A DNA stretch of 64,000 nucleotides from Eudromia elegans (taxonomy: Eukaryota > Chordata > Aves > Tinamiformes > Tinamidae): positions 946,919 through 1,010,918 of the forward strand of contig PTEX01000003.1 in assembly GCA_003342815.1 (NCBI GenBank), written 5' to 3'. Position 1 is the stretch's first letter. Every line of letters starts with the position of its first letter. The notes beneath the pieces were generated by a model. It was not told where the DNA came from, did not search any database, and saw only the letters and a program-made list of their open reading frames with translations. The position numbers and the translations under genes are program-made. Shown one piece after another: positions 47,701-59,646 of the stretch.

Positions 47701-48550
47701 TCACCGCTCTGATGCAAAAAAAAAGCTGTAAAGCTGCACCCGTGGAGTTGCTCCATGTCCAAGGCTCCCTCTCCCCCTTGGATTCCGTCTCCCTCCGATG
47801 TGTTGGCAGCGATAGTCCCACCGCCTCACAGTGGGAAGTCTCCCTGCATAATCCTGTGGTCTGAATCCTTGCTTAGCGAATGCTGCTCACAAGGTCACTC
47901 AAGGTGGCTAAAGCGCCTTCCAGGCAGGCCACCCTGCAGCGAGGGCTGCCAGGCAGTGGCACCAGATTGCCCCGCTGCCAGTGCCAGGGCACCAGGGTAG
48001 CAGCGAGGAGCGGTGAGCGTGATTCCTTAGGGATTCCTGGCGTCTGAGGCCATCCTGCTCACCATCAAGACAGGGGCTGGGGCTGGAAGGAAACCTTCTT
48101 CTTCTGCAAACGCTACTACAACAGCTTTTTGCTGCTCCCCTTTTCCTACACAGTACAGAGCAACAAATGGGTTTGGGTTCAGTGGTTGTTCCCTTTGTCT
48201 TTATCAAGGGATAAACAGAGCAACCTCAGTGGTCATGTAAAGTCGGTAGAAAGCTGGCATGCCCAGCACTGGGAGAAGGCAGCGGGGAGCAGCGAAACCA
48301 AGCCACTTCTATTTCACTATCTAAATAAAGGTTTACAAGCCTGGCGTTATGCACCCGGGTCTGAATATGGTGGTCAAATGGAATTCAGGAAAAAAAAAAA
48401 AAACAGAAGAAAAGTTTGTGTGTTTACTTACAGATATTTTTTTTTTTTTGTTAAATTAGAAACAATAAAACATTTTGAACTTTTTTTTTCAGCTAACAGT
48501 TTGTGGGCTAATTTTGAATTTGAATTCGTTCCAAGCATGATAGCTTAGAT
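47701..48550. other. CpG-elevated patch, no recognised gene
   Basis: Roughly 20 CpGs between 47705 and 48360, most concentrated around 47940-48030. A plus-strand frame at 48129-48548 (139 codons, starting at TTG) passes through A14 (48391-48404) and T13 (48437-48449) runs, which argues against a functional protein. It could be a degraded repeat or weak CpG island. I do not recognise its origin. Confidence 0.3.
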
Positions 48551-49039
48551 TTGCCCCAGATGGACTTTCAGTTCTGTTCAAATTGCTTGACAGCACCATA
48601 ACAGCCATTTGTAACTAAGTCTGCAGAAATGGGCTGGCATTTGCAGCCTACTAGCCTTGCTGATCTTTTTGTGTGGGAAAAGCACCCATAAATCACAGTG
48701 CATTAAAAAGGCACACACTTCCCAACCGAACATCATGGAGAATCCATTGTCCTGTAGATAAGTATACAAATAAGTGCAAAGCATCACTTAAGTCTTATAT
48801 AAGGCACATATTTTTTGGAAGGCAACCAATGCAGTTTCACATTCTGTACTTTTTCTAATCTGACTGACTCACAGTCTTGTGATAGTGAGATAAGCTAGGT
48901 AGGCAAATTTTTACAGAGTTGCAATTACTGAAATTGTCATTACGCTGCTCACTGTAAAATAAATATAGATAGAAGTGAAATTATGCACAGGCTAGAAGTA
49001 GAAAGTGTTTTGCTTCTGTTTGCTAAATTAATCTCTTCC
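48551..49039. other. Non-coding DNA, no gene seen
   Basis: AT-rich with short open frames only; nothing recognisable. Confidence 0.6.
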
Positions 49040-49300
49040 TAAATGGCTGCAGGCCAGGTAGGTTAGCATTTGTGGTTTCAAAGGTTTTCAGCGCTTGCAA
49101 TGAGCCATGAAATTACTGCATGCTGCTGAAAATGGCAGCTGATGAAAGGAAAAGAGCGAATCCCAAAGGCAGAAAGACAGGAGGAAGCAAAATTACAGGC
49201 AGAAAGTCTGATTTTTGATGTTGCTCATTGTGAAATGTACACCCAAACTTTTAATAAAACATAAAACATTAATAAACCTGCTAACAATTCCTTACAATTT
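49040..49300. promoter_or_regulatory. Candidate conserved non-coding block
   Basis: Non-repetitive sequence with ATTACTGCATGCTGCTG, a CAGCTG E-box-like core at about 49136-49141 and AATGTACACC words, distinct from the AT-rich flanks. Enhancer-like in texture; no further evidence. Confidence 0.22.
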
Positions 49301-52300
49301 CTTTTGAAGTCTCAGTGTAATTTCTGAATACTTATTAAAACAGGCAATGATTCAATGGTGGCTGAGCAGTTTCTGTCTGTCGGATATGGTATATTGGTAT
49401 ACTAGTGACTTTTGAAATTAGATTTTTATTGATGTTTTTTAATTGAATTATCCAAAGGATTGATGTTTTCTGCTAATAATGTGACCCTAAATTCTTGAAT
49501 TGTTGATCAGGTTTAACTAATATTAAATTAGATATTCAATAATAAAACACACAGTGTGATCAATGCTGCTTCACCATTTCAAATTGTCTAAATCTTGTCG
49601 GAAAAAAAGGAAACCTGGCTTCAGATGGTTACATTGCTAAGTGCTAGTTCCTAACACAACATGTATAGGCCACAGGAAGGTAGACATTATTTTCTGGGGA
49701 TGCTTTAAGCGGTAGGAAAAGGAGAATAGTAATAGAGGAAACCTGTGTATCAGGCTGGGATAATTTCATACAGTACCATTCTCTTTTTAAAGAAATATAC
49801 AAATGCACCATTCTTTTGGGCCAATATCATGCTCTCATTTTTTTTTTATCTGGATAGCATTTTGCTTTCAAAGACTCACAATGTGGTAGGATCCTCTGTA
49901 ATTGCTTTATCATTATTAACACACAATTTGTCATACAAGAAAGTTGTTGACAAAGAAAAAAATTAATTTTCAAGGCATAATGTTATAAATTGGCTTTCTC
50001 TGCAAAGAATACTAAATGGATTCATGAATTATCTTTGAATCTGGATATATTTTGGAGAGCTATATGCAGGCAGTTATCTTGCTTATCTTTGTTAACCATA
50101 ATGTAAAACAGGGTACTTCCTTCTAGAAATAAGGCTGTGTCAAATATCAGTGGGGGCTGAGAAAGCCCATTTTTTCTATCATGACTAGTCATGAAAAATA
50201 CAGTTTGCTTTTATAGGTCCTCTAAAATCGAATAAGGTAAGTGGGAAAGAACCAAATTGAATACTATTCTTAGGAGAAATAAGACACAGCCATACGTATG
50301 TGACATGTGATCAAAGTATGGTTACATCTTCAATTTTTTTTTGATAAAGGTTAATGAATTTAAAGAATTCTTAACATTAATATGACACCTCTGAACTGAA
50401 TTTTCTCCCAAACACATATCCACAACAAAAAACAGCTACAGTTAAAGGTGGCCACTAGCACGACCTGGCAGATGGAAAATGGCTTTCATCTAAGGACTCT
50501 GGGCAAAACTGTGTCTTGGGTATTACAGGCCTGTCAGTGTATTCCCGGTGTGGAGAATAAAATACTTTGGCTTTTAAGGTATCATCCACCTAAGAAAGAA
50601 GCACACAAAGAAATGCAAGGAATGCAACTGTTTACTCGGGGAGGTCAGCTGAGTACGGCTGCAGTTTGAATGGAAACCTCGAAAAATCATGAGCTTCTTG
50701 AACATGTCCCCAAGTGCATCGCGAACAGTAGAGCTGCTGTGGAGAATGCCGGGCAGAAGCTCTTGGAGACGGAAGCAAGCCATGGCCAGGTAGATCTGCA
50801 GGAGGAAAGCCACAGGTAAGAAGAAAGTAATTGCTGAATTGGAATCGCAAGCATGTACATATGCACAAATTGGGATTTTTTTTTTGTGCATAAGTTCAGT
50901 ATTTGGTAATGCATGTGCAAAATGTCATGCCCTTATCTATTCACTTGCTCATTCATACCCTACTAATCACTATCTCAGCACCTAATTTTGAAGACTATAA
51001 ATATTTTATTATCCACACAAAAATCAGAGGTGGTAACTGAGCTCAAGCTGTGCCCTGAGGAAAATAAAGCAAATTGTGCTACATAATAAACGATAGATAT
51101 AGAAAACCATTGCATGGACATAATTCATATTCATATTGAGGAGCCCTATATTATATCCAATGTAATCACATTATTCATGATATAGTGTATGCTATAGAAA
51201 TAGAAAGTGTGTACTACACATATTGTAGGCTAAGAAACATTTTTAATTACATTTTTATTGAAACTTTTAAAATTAGAAGTAAACATAAAACATGATTGCT
51301 TCTCAGTGTGATAGGAAGAATTTATTTCTGCACTACAGGAAAAGATAGCACAGCACATGTCCAACCTTTAAAAGCAGAATCCTGCATCCTCAATCTGTAG
51401 TCTTCCTTGCCAGACTGAAAGAATCAAATAAGCTTGTGACACAAGGCAGACAATGCCAGCATATACCAACTCACACATGCACAGGAATTAGCACTGAGTA
51501 TCGTGAAAAAACAGAATAGTTACTGTATTCAGGTAGTACAAAGATGGTCCATTTTGGAGCTGATTTATAAAACCAGAGATATTTCTGCACTTTTTAATCC
51601 TAATAGCCTAGCAACCTTCTCACTCTAAATGCCATAAACAAGCAACCTTAGGAATAAAAGTTCATTTAAAAATTATATGAAAAAAAATGTTCAGAATAAC
51701 AGAAATAGCTGATGATATGAAGACCCCTGAATTTCATGCTGAGCTCTGCTCAAGTTTAAACTCTGCTCATTTAAAAGATATAATGAGTGGCAGAAACAAA
51801 GATGCAGAAATCTGCAGTTGAAGCAAACTAAATACTAGCAACCTGCTTCATTTCTTTCCATTCCTATAATAGAGAAGAATTTTTCAGATGCACAAGGATT
51901 CCGTAAGGAAACAATTCTATGGGTGATAAGCTACAGTTAGGATTTGATGGATTATTTTGTGGTGAATGCATGGGGCACACCTAGCTGAATCTGGGCTGCA
52001 AAGCAAATGGATTCCATATGTAGTGTGCTATAATGTGCTGTACATAATGGAACTCTAATGCAATTCTCTGGGGAAAGTAATTTACTCACAGTTTACTATG
52101 GAGATGAAAAAGTGAAGAAAGCTCCTGTATCACTCACTTGGCAGGCTTCTCGTAGAAAGGTAGAATGGAGCTTCAGCTCTCGAAACTGCCCCACTTTGCT
52201 ACTGAGAGAGAACCTATGAGATGACATGAGAAAACTCATGAGGAATTTTGTGGGTTAAAATTATGCTTGCAGAACCCTGTGTGAATATGAGTTGCACTTG

Positions 52301-53829
52301 GGTATTGGAGAGAAAAACTTACCCTCCAGTGTTTCACTACTACTAAGGGTTTGAGTCAAAAGGTTTGAGCATATATTGTTTGCCAGCACCAAATATGGGA
52401 TGAAATATCCTGACAACTGTGAACCAGAGCACTATACATAGCGTAAGAGCTGCTAGGGATTCACACTACTATAAATCAAAGGAGTCAGTGACTCTGTCAA
52501 AGTGATAGCACAGTTTTCTCATCATATTGCCACGTTTCTCTGTGCGGTGGGCTCATACCCCCTCAGCAGGATTTATTTTGAAGAAGGAAAGGTTTGGGTA
52601 AGTTGATTAAAAGGTCCTACTAAAGATGGTTAAAATCAATGGTATTCCTTCCTCCAGTTTCAAGATCATTTTTTTTCCTAGAAACATGGTTTTGTTTCAG
52701 TCTATTTGAACTTATCCATCTCATGGGATTAGAGATGAAAACAAACCTCAGGATAAGTTCCAAAGATTTACTGTTGTCTTTGTGGCTTCCTCTGGCTGTA
52801 TGTATAACCAAGCATGTATGTATGTATGTATGTATGTATATATGTATATGACTAAGCCTCTCTTTGGCCTTCCCTTAGCTGCTTTCCTTTCCATGGGAAG
52901 CAGATTTTATAGGCTCCCTTTAAGAACCAATCATCTTCCTTCTAACCATTATCTTCCTTATCCTTTTTTTTTTTAATTAATTGCCGATATTTTACATCAG
53001 AAATGTGAAAGAATGCAGAAAATGTGAAAGAAACAATCTGATCAAAGCCTACAAATAAATGCAGAGGCCAAAGATTTCTCCTCGCAGAAGGCTCTTTCAG
53101 CCTTCAGCTAAAGATTGGACAAAATTCAACATCTAGCAGGCAATGCCAGGCAAATTATGCCTAGAAATGCTCTAACATTCTAAACACTGAAAATAATTAA
53201 CTATAAGAATTATTTACGTATAGAAGTGATACATATCACCTAGAATATTATACTCATGTCTTTCTAAAGACTGTGATATATCTCAAAAGCTAATAGAAGC
53301 TATGAATGGTATTATAGGATGTCTTTCATGCAGAAAGTCAAGTTAAATCATCAGTCTTTCTCTTCTAGTTTTAAAAAACTTCAGATCTACAGAAAAACAA
53401 AGGAACAGGTGGCATTTATAAGAACAGACAAATGAGAGAAAAAAAATTAAGCAATTCAAGCCAAACCTTTGTGAATTCCTCTTGTTGATTATTCAGGCCA
53501 CATGTTCTCTTTTCAAAATTTGCCAAATCATTTGTGCTCACGTAGCAGCCCGTTATAGTCAAATAGATCACATTTTTCCATGCTCAAAGTAGTGGCTTTT
53601 TGACAATTAAAGTGACGGGGGCAGTTCTCAGCATGCTGCAGAAGGAAAACTCATGTCTCTAGATTTCTAGTTATACCCCTCAACTGTTTTGTTATTTCAG
53701 GTTGTTTTCAGGTTGCCTCTATTTAAGGAATAGTGGTTTTGTTCTGTATTTGTTCTGTATGTGACCACCATCTTGCACATGATGGTTCTGCTTGCATTTA
53801 AAGTGTTTACCTGCAGATTCCATCACTAC
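49301..53829. other. AT-rich non-coding DNA, no gene seen
   Basis: No gene recognised. Overlapping frames at 50574-50920 on the minus strand (up to 105 codons) are open in all three frames without domain content. It holds the 16-bp palindrome TCATGACTAGTCATGA at 50179-50194 and a (TATG)n tract at 52813. Confidence 0.55.
52813..52850. repeat. (ATGT)n microsatellite
   Basis: About seven ATGT units followed by ATATATGTATATG. A plain tetranucleotide tract. Confidence 0.9.
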
Positions 53830-54430
53830 TGGTGGCCTGCGTGGCAAAGTTACCACTCGAGGAAATTGTAGACAGCACTAGAAAACCATTGTTCAGAGAC
53901 AGCCTCACCCGAGGAGGTCACCCTCCTCTGAAACACAGACACAAGGACACTCTTAACGTGCAAAAAGCAAAAAACATTCTCCTTAACTCCCATGTCTCCA
54001 CGAAGCATGCGCCTACACACAGCAACATGACATCAAACGGGATCTACGTGTGTTCCGTCGTTGATGCACTCGGCCTGCAAGCCCCATTTCTGCCCTGCGC
54101 TCTGCTCACAGCCGTGAGCAGGAGCACAAGAGGTTAAGCTCTGCCCTGGCTCCCGCGGGCGAGCAGGTGTTGTGGGACAGGGGACAGCTCTCACTTGCTG
54201 GCTTGCTCGCCCAGGGCTTTGCTCATCACCAGGCAAGGGATGGAGTTTCTGCATTGTTAAATCCGTGCTTGCAAAGGCTCTCTTCTAGTGAGCAGACCTC
54301 TCTACCTAGTGCCGTATGTATTTCTGCTTGGTCATTTTACCCTCTTAACTTGCAGCACCCGCCCATGTCACGTCCAGCAAACGAAGGAGTGGAAAGCGGC
54401 AGACTAAGACACACATTAAAGGGGTGAGAA
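53830..54430. promoter_or_regulatory. CpG-elevated segment, candidate weak CpG island
   Basis: By eye, about 23 CpGs in 600 bp, densest at 54000-54210 (13 or so, including CCCGCGGGCGAG at about 54151-54162), against a CpG-poor background. An open frame on the plus strand (53832-54137, 101 codons from GTG) has no recognisable domain. No TATA box, clear splice site or repeat signature. It may be a promoter of a non-coding transcript, an orphan CpG island or an old repeat. Confidence 0.3.
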
Positions 54431-55689
54431 GAAAAACCCCAAGCACAGGCTCAAAAAACACCATGCTCAAAATGCATTCAGATTGCTTGTGCACACGCAG
54501 ATACGGAAATCTGCCCTTGTTTCTGTCAAACTAAATAAAGGAACTGTACAGCAAAAATTGTAGCCTGCTTTAAGGGGCCAATTCTAATTTTTCTGAAATA
54601 CCACACCTGTAAAAAAACCAGTCTTTTAGAAATATAAATACATCCTCCAAGCATTCACTTCTTCACTTCTTTACACTTTTTGATGTTTCTTGAATCTATG
54701 CAGTTTGATATGATGTCCAAGTAAATTAGTGGCGAGATGCACATTGTTTGTAATGATGCAAAATTAATGATTTCTTGCAGAAGATGTCACTGTGTATATT
54801 GTGAGACAGTGTGTCTGTACTAAATGGTAGGATTTAATTGATATTTTTCTGCAAAATTAAAAGAAAGTTTAAAAAAATGTAAATAATCATGCACAGATAG
54901 AAGAACAGAGATCTAAACTCTGTAACAGAGACAGGCTCCTTATCAATAGCCTTGGTAGAGATCAGTATTTCAGAATCCAGAGATCCCATTCAGGGTATTT
55001 AGAAAGACTATAAAGATGTTTTATGAAGACGACACAGGGAAAAAAATCATTCTCCTGTGAGTAGGGAGTTCAACTTAGAATTTCAAATTAACTTATTGTA
55101 TGATGCATTATTTAATAAATGTTAGCATTAATTTTTGAAGAGTTCAATTTGCATACTATTACTGGGCCAAATGGTTGATGAAGATCACAATTAAAGAAAG
55201 ATGCACCATTCATTTTGCTAAAAAAGAAAAATCAAATGAAGTCAAACCTTCATCATCACACAGAATAAAGGTGGCCTATAACTGCCAAAAATATAGATCT
55301 CCCTGACAGATGCATTTAAAGTTCTGCTGAAATTTAAATCATCCTTCTTGCAGTCTGACCCTATACAAAAGCTCAGGAGCTTTTGTATAAAAAAGCTCTG
55401 AGACTCAGTTAAAGTATTTTAAAAACAAAAGCTTATAGCCTAGGAAAAAGATCCAGGAAAAGTGAAGTAATTTAGAATTTCTCTTAGGTTAACATCTGAA
55501 ATAATAAGTTTTTCTCACCTTACCTAAAACTCATTATGTGATCTTTTTGAGGAAAAATCAAAATGAGATATTTTAGCAAGAGCATTAGCATTACCCTAAC
55601 AGCTATATGCACTATACCAAAGAATGTTACAGCTACAAATAAACATAAGCATTTAAAGGAAATGAACCGTAAAAGATGGTAGCTCTTAC
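54431..55689. other. AT-rich non-coding DNA, no gene seen
   Basis: No gene or transposon recognised. The inverted repeat at 55362-55389 is listed separately. Confidence 0.6.
55362..55389. other. Near-perfect palindrome: 13-bp arms, 2-nt spacer
   Basis: TATACAAAAGCTC (55362-55374) is separated by AG from its exact reverse complement GAGCTTTTGTATA (55377-55389). Arms of 13 bp with so short a spacer are not expected by chance in 64 kb. The sequence could extrude a cruciform or fold into a hairpin in RNA, or could have arisen by templated correction of an imperfect palindrome. Confidence 0.9.
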
Positions 55690-55870
55690 AGATTCATGGA
55701 TTATTATGCTGGGAAAGATGATTGTGACCCTCTAGTCTGACCTCCTGCATAATGCAGGCCACAGGACTTCTCTGAATTAATTCCTGATTGAACTAGGGCA
55801 TCTCCAATAGACTCGGAGTTCAAAGGCTTCCGTCGCCTACCCTGAGCAGCCACCTTTTCCACAGCGTGCA
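55690..55870 (-). mobile_element. Ancient, diverged CR1 3' fragment
   Basis: CCCTCTAGTCTGACCTCCTG and CATAATGCAGGCCACAGGAC, followed by AATTAATTCCTGATTGAACTAG and a CAAAGGCTTCC ending, correspond to the old amniote CR1 3' region seen in turtles and crocodilians (TCTAGTCTGACCTCCTGTAT and AACACAGGCCA, with a later TTGAACTAGAGCAT module). It is much more diverged than the other CR1 copies, so it predates them. It lies in the same minus orientation and has no coding content. Confidence 0.75.
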
Positions 55871-57238
55871 GAGTCCCGCCACAAAGACCCTAGTTTTCAA
55901 CGTCACTTTACTTTTGCTTTCAGAGAAAGAAAGGAAAAAAAAAAAAGATTAAATGAAATCTTTTAAACGAGATTTCATACCCCTAAAAATCCTTTCATCC
56001 CCCACCAATAAGTGAAAAATGCTAAGAGTTTCCAGTCTTTCATCAAAAAATGGAAAACGTAAATTAAAATGTGTTTGAGGAGAAAGGGAAGACTTGTTGA
56101 AAATAATGGCCCATGAGAAAAATTAGCTATTTTTTCTCTCAACCTGAGCCTGGCTGCCTGCAGGAACACCGAGCAGATTCATTTTCAGACATGCAGTTTC
56201 CGAGAGGTCTGGCTCCTTCACCTGGCCTTACCCTGCCGTGAGGAGCAGAGAGTTCAGCTCCTCATTTGTATTTGCTCTTCTTGAATCCTAAATGCTTTGT
56301 CACAGCTATGAAAAGAGACTTCAAGTGCTGCTAAGAGATATCTATGCTAAGTATGATATTCATGTAGCATCTGGCAGTACTGACTTTGGACTAGGATCAT
56401 AGTGTACTTGGGAATGCACAAAACAAAACAAAAAGAAATCCTTGACACAAAGACAACACCCTGAAGACAAAAGGAAGATAAAGTAGCAACTTCAGAAATG
56501 TTTGCTGTCATCTTCTCCTGATCATGAGGGGCAGCAGAAAAGAAAGTATAAAAAATGCGAAATTGGCCTACTGGGAATCTATGTCAAGTTTTAGATAGTG
56601 AATAAGTGGTTGCATGGAATCAACGCTGGCTGACCCTTATGCATGAAGAGGAGGAGGGAATTTTTTTTGAGAGGAAAAAGAGTAGAGAGTCACCAAGAAA
56701 TGGTTCTCTGGAAAACCCTTAGGTCTTATGAACACCTGAAAGAGAGTCATTTCACAGAATGATATTATCTCATTGGTTTTTTTTGTCCTTGCTCTTCCCT
56801 AGCCATCTATTTTAGACCCAGGTCAAAGTTGGTTATGCCCTTAAAATCTCTATAAAGCATAAGTGCCACAATTTAGAGACTGCCTACATCAATTAATCTT
56901 AGTTAAGTGTTTCAAATGGAAAAGGAAGTAAAGGACATGGTTAAATTAAACCACAAGTAATTTTGTTCATCAACTGTTACCTGCATCAGGAAACCATTTG
57001 TCAACCATTTCCACTTGAAAAGGATTATCACTAATGCTTCACCACTGACCTACTCGACTCATTTGCTTATTAGATATTAGAAATACTTCTACTTCTTTAG
57101 TAGATGCCTTCTCCTAAAACTACTGATGTGATTTCCCTAGGAAATCTTTCTGATTGGGGAATGAATAACTTCAGTAAAAACCTGTTTTAGATAAACTTTG
57201 ACTAATCAGCTGGAAGGGGAGAGAAAAAAAAAACATAC
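55871..57238. other. Non-coding DNA, no gene seen
   Basis: AT-rich non-coding DNA with a short A-run near 55937-55948. No open frame above 65 codons and no recognisable element. Confidence 0.6.
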
Positions 57239-57573
57239 ACAGAATCACAGAATCCCAGAACGGTTGAGGTTGAAGGGACCTCTAGAGATCCTCTAGTCCA
57301 ACCCCCTGCTCCAGCAGGGACACCCAGAGCACGGGGCACAGGGTGGCATCCAGGTGGGTTTGAAGATCTCCAGAGAAGGAGACTCCACAGCCTCTCTGGG
57401 CAGCCTGTTCCAGGGCTCTGTCACCCTCACAGGAAAGAAGTTCTTCCTCCCATGGACATGGAACTGATTGTGTTTCAATTTGTGCTCATTACCCCTCATC
57501 CTGTCACTGGCCACCACCAAGAAGAGTTTGGCCCCCTCCTCCCTACGTTCACCCCTCAGGTACTTATGCACCA
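57239..57573 (-). mobile_element. 5'-truncated CR1 LINE
   Basis: Begins with CAGAATCACAGAATCCCAGAA (a diverged 3' octamer repeat), then GGTTGAGGTTGAAGGGACC and the TCTAGTCCAACCCCCTGCTC block. About 335 bp remain, covering the ORF2 C-terminus and tail. Its tail reads CTCCAGCAGGGACACCCAGAG where the copies at 7345 and 40687 read GCACACGCAGGGTCCCCTA, so it belongs to a different CR1 subfamily. The 5' truncation is near 57573. Confidence 0.95.
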
Positions 57574-57574
57574 C
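57293..57574 (-). pseudogene. CR1 ORF2 C-terminal remnant
   Basis: The minus-strand frame starts in VHKYLRGERREEGAKLF and runs through FLVVASDRMRGNEHKL, FFPVRVTEPWNRLPREAVES and PSLEIFKP to a stop at the usual position (TAG, in the conserved GGACTAG). It corresponds to the last 90 or so codons of ORF2; no catalytic RT residues are present. A frame slip near PTWMPP suggests a small indel. Confidence 0.9.
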
Positions 57575-59640
57575 ACTGGAAATTATAATGGTGAGACAAA
57601 TAATATATCTAAAGCATGTAATGTAAGATCTACAGATGTCTCTATTGCTCTTTGACTATGTAGGGCTTATACCAAGGTTTCTTCTGAAGATCAGCTCTAC
57701 CCCATGATGCCATGTAACAGGACAAAAAGAGGACTTGGCTCTTTCACTTTACGTTCAGTTAATCCTATAACAGTTTCCCCCCCATTATGATTTTTTCTAT
57801 TTACAAAAAATGGATGGTGGAACTTTTGGTAATAAAAGGCTTGAATGTCTAGCTTGAAAGACATTAAGTTATTTTTAAGAATTCCTATTACACTATTTGT
57901 ATTTTGAAAATACAGCCTAAAGTAGCATTAGTGCAGCCCTAATTTTTTTGTAGAAATTGACTTGCAATTGCTATACCTGAAAATCTGATGGCAGTCTCAT
58001 TACCAGTAAAGAAAACAGAGAATGCATTTAGAGAGGTTTAAGAACATTTAAGCAGTATGCACTTAAAAGCATATTTTATAGAGTAGAAGCAACTGTTTTA
58101 TGACAGATTATGCTAACAAAGAATCCACATGAATGCACCTGTGTTAAGCACCTTTTTCAGACTCAAATATCTTGGCTATTTAAAATATATACATATAATG
58201 CCCAAAGTAATTAAACCATATTATGAACTAACTCCTTGCCAAATTTTCCTGCTTACTCTGCAGCACTTTTCAAGTTCACAAATACAAAAAAAAACCCTCA
58301 GTTTAAAATAACAAGTAGTCAAGCCACTATCTTTGAAAATTTATATTAAAACCCCACATCACTCCCAAGCTAAATCCTTGAAGCTCCAAATGCCAAGTTT
58401 CAAACTGCAGCACTTTATTTTTTTATTACTGAGCTTTAAAATTCAGAAATAAAAGTTCATAATATAAGTGATTTTTCAATCTAATTACTGCGGTGCTGCT
58501 GGATGCTGCTGTAATTTACAGTGAATTCTTAGTGTGTATATAAAAATAATAACCAAGAACAACAATTATAAAATAAAGAAAAACACAAGCAAAAGGTGAA
58601 CACTGTTTTAGAGACCATCCCATAGTGATAATGGAGCCTGATTCTTATCAGTTTAACTGTTATTTTACTGACCCTTCATACTTCATTTCCTTGAATAACC
58701 ATTGTTACTTACTGTAATAGTAATTCATTTAATTACATTTCATTCATCAATAAAAATCCATTAAAACACAACAGTTCAATGTTATCTAAGGCAATCTAGT
58801 TAGAAGAGGTAGTTTCTTAAGGTTAATTTAATTTATTATTCTCTGTTTCATTTTCTTCTGTCTCTAACAAGCTGAAAGACAATCCGAAAGCTGTTACTGA
58901 AGTGCTAAATACCTCACCCTTGATATGATCAGAAGCACAGATCACTTTTTAGAGAAGAATGTTATTTTGTCTTTCTTCTGTCATAGTCATGTTAGATGGC
59001 AGACCCACTAAAGATGCCTGTTGAAAATGAGTAATACAGGTGAGATTCAGATGAGAAATGGTGTCTGACTTTATGGGTTCCATTATCCAATGGTGTTTTC
59101 CAGCAATCTGAATTCAGCAGTTTTGGGATAACCACCTATCAAAACAGAAGCTTGCGGGATAAAGGTTATCATCTTGTGAGCCAAGCTGAAAATCTTCAAA
59201 GTTTAGCAAGAGTTAGTATTTTTCTCAGGTATATACAGCAGCTGAAATGATCTATGCATATTATTAATAGTCCAGGTCCTGCTGCAGAGCAAAGCTCATC
59301 ATCTTAACTGACTCAGCAGTATTTAGACAATTTAGACTACAAAAGTTAACAGTTCTGGAACTTTTAGATACCTAAATGTGATGATAGTTTCCTAGTAGTG
59401 TTTTCAAAAACACCCATGTATTTTAGGAACTGCTTTTTAGGTCCCCCTAGAAGCTAGATATGAAAGATGGGCTCTGCAATACTTGTGACTGCAATCAGCT
59501 CACGGGTAAGCTAGGAGCTGGTCACTGGAAGTCATAACCCTCACAGAAGTATCTGTGTTCCTCATACAATGCAGGAATAAAAATAAATATCTAAAAATGG
59601 GAAGCCAGAAAGCTGTATAAAGAATTATGAGAGCCAGCTG
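57574..59640. other. AT-rich non-coding DNA with possible old repeat relics
   Basis: No gene. GGAGCCTGATTCTTATCAGT at 58632-58651 and the stretch at about 59365-59450 (TTTAGATACCTAAATG, then TTTTCAAAAACACCCATG and TTTTAGG) resemble modules of old sauropsid interspersed repeats. Both are too short to assign a family. Confidence 0.3.
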
Positions 59641-59646
59641 TTATAA

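Noticed and set aside
48129..48548. 139-codon open frame as a real protein gene
   Set aside because: It starts at TTG and reads through a 14-A and a 13-T run, giving Lys- and Phe-runs; not credible as a functional protein.
50179..50194. 16-bp perfect palindrome TCATGACTAGTCATGA as a significant element
   Set aside because: About one perfect 16-bp palindrome is expected by chance in 64 kb, and no other structure surrounds it.
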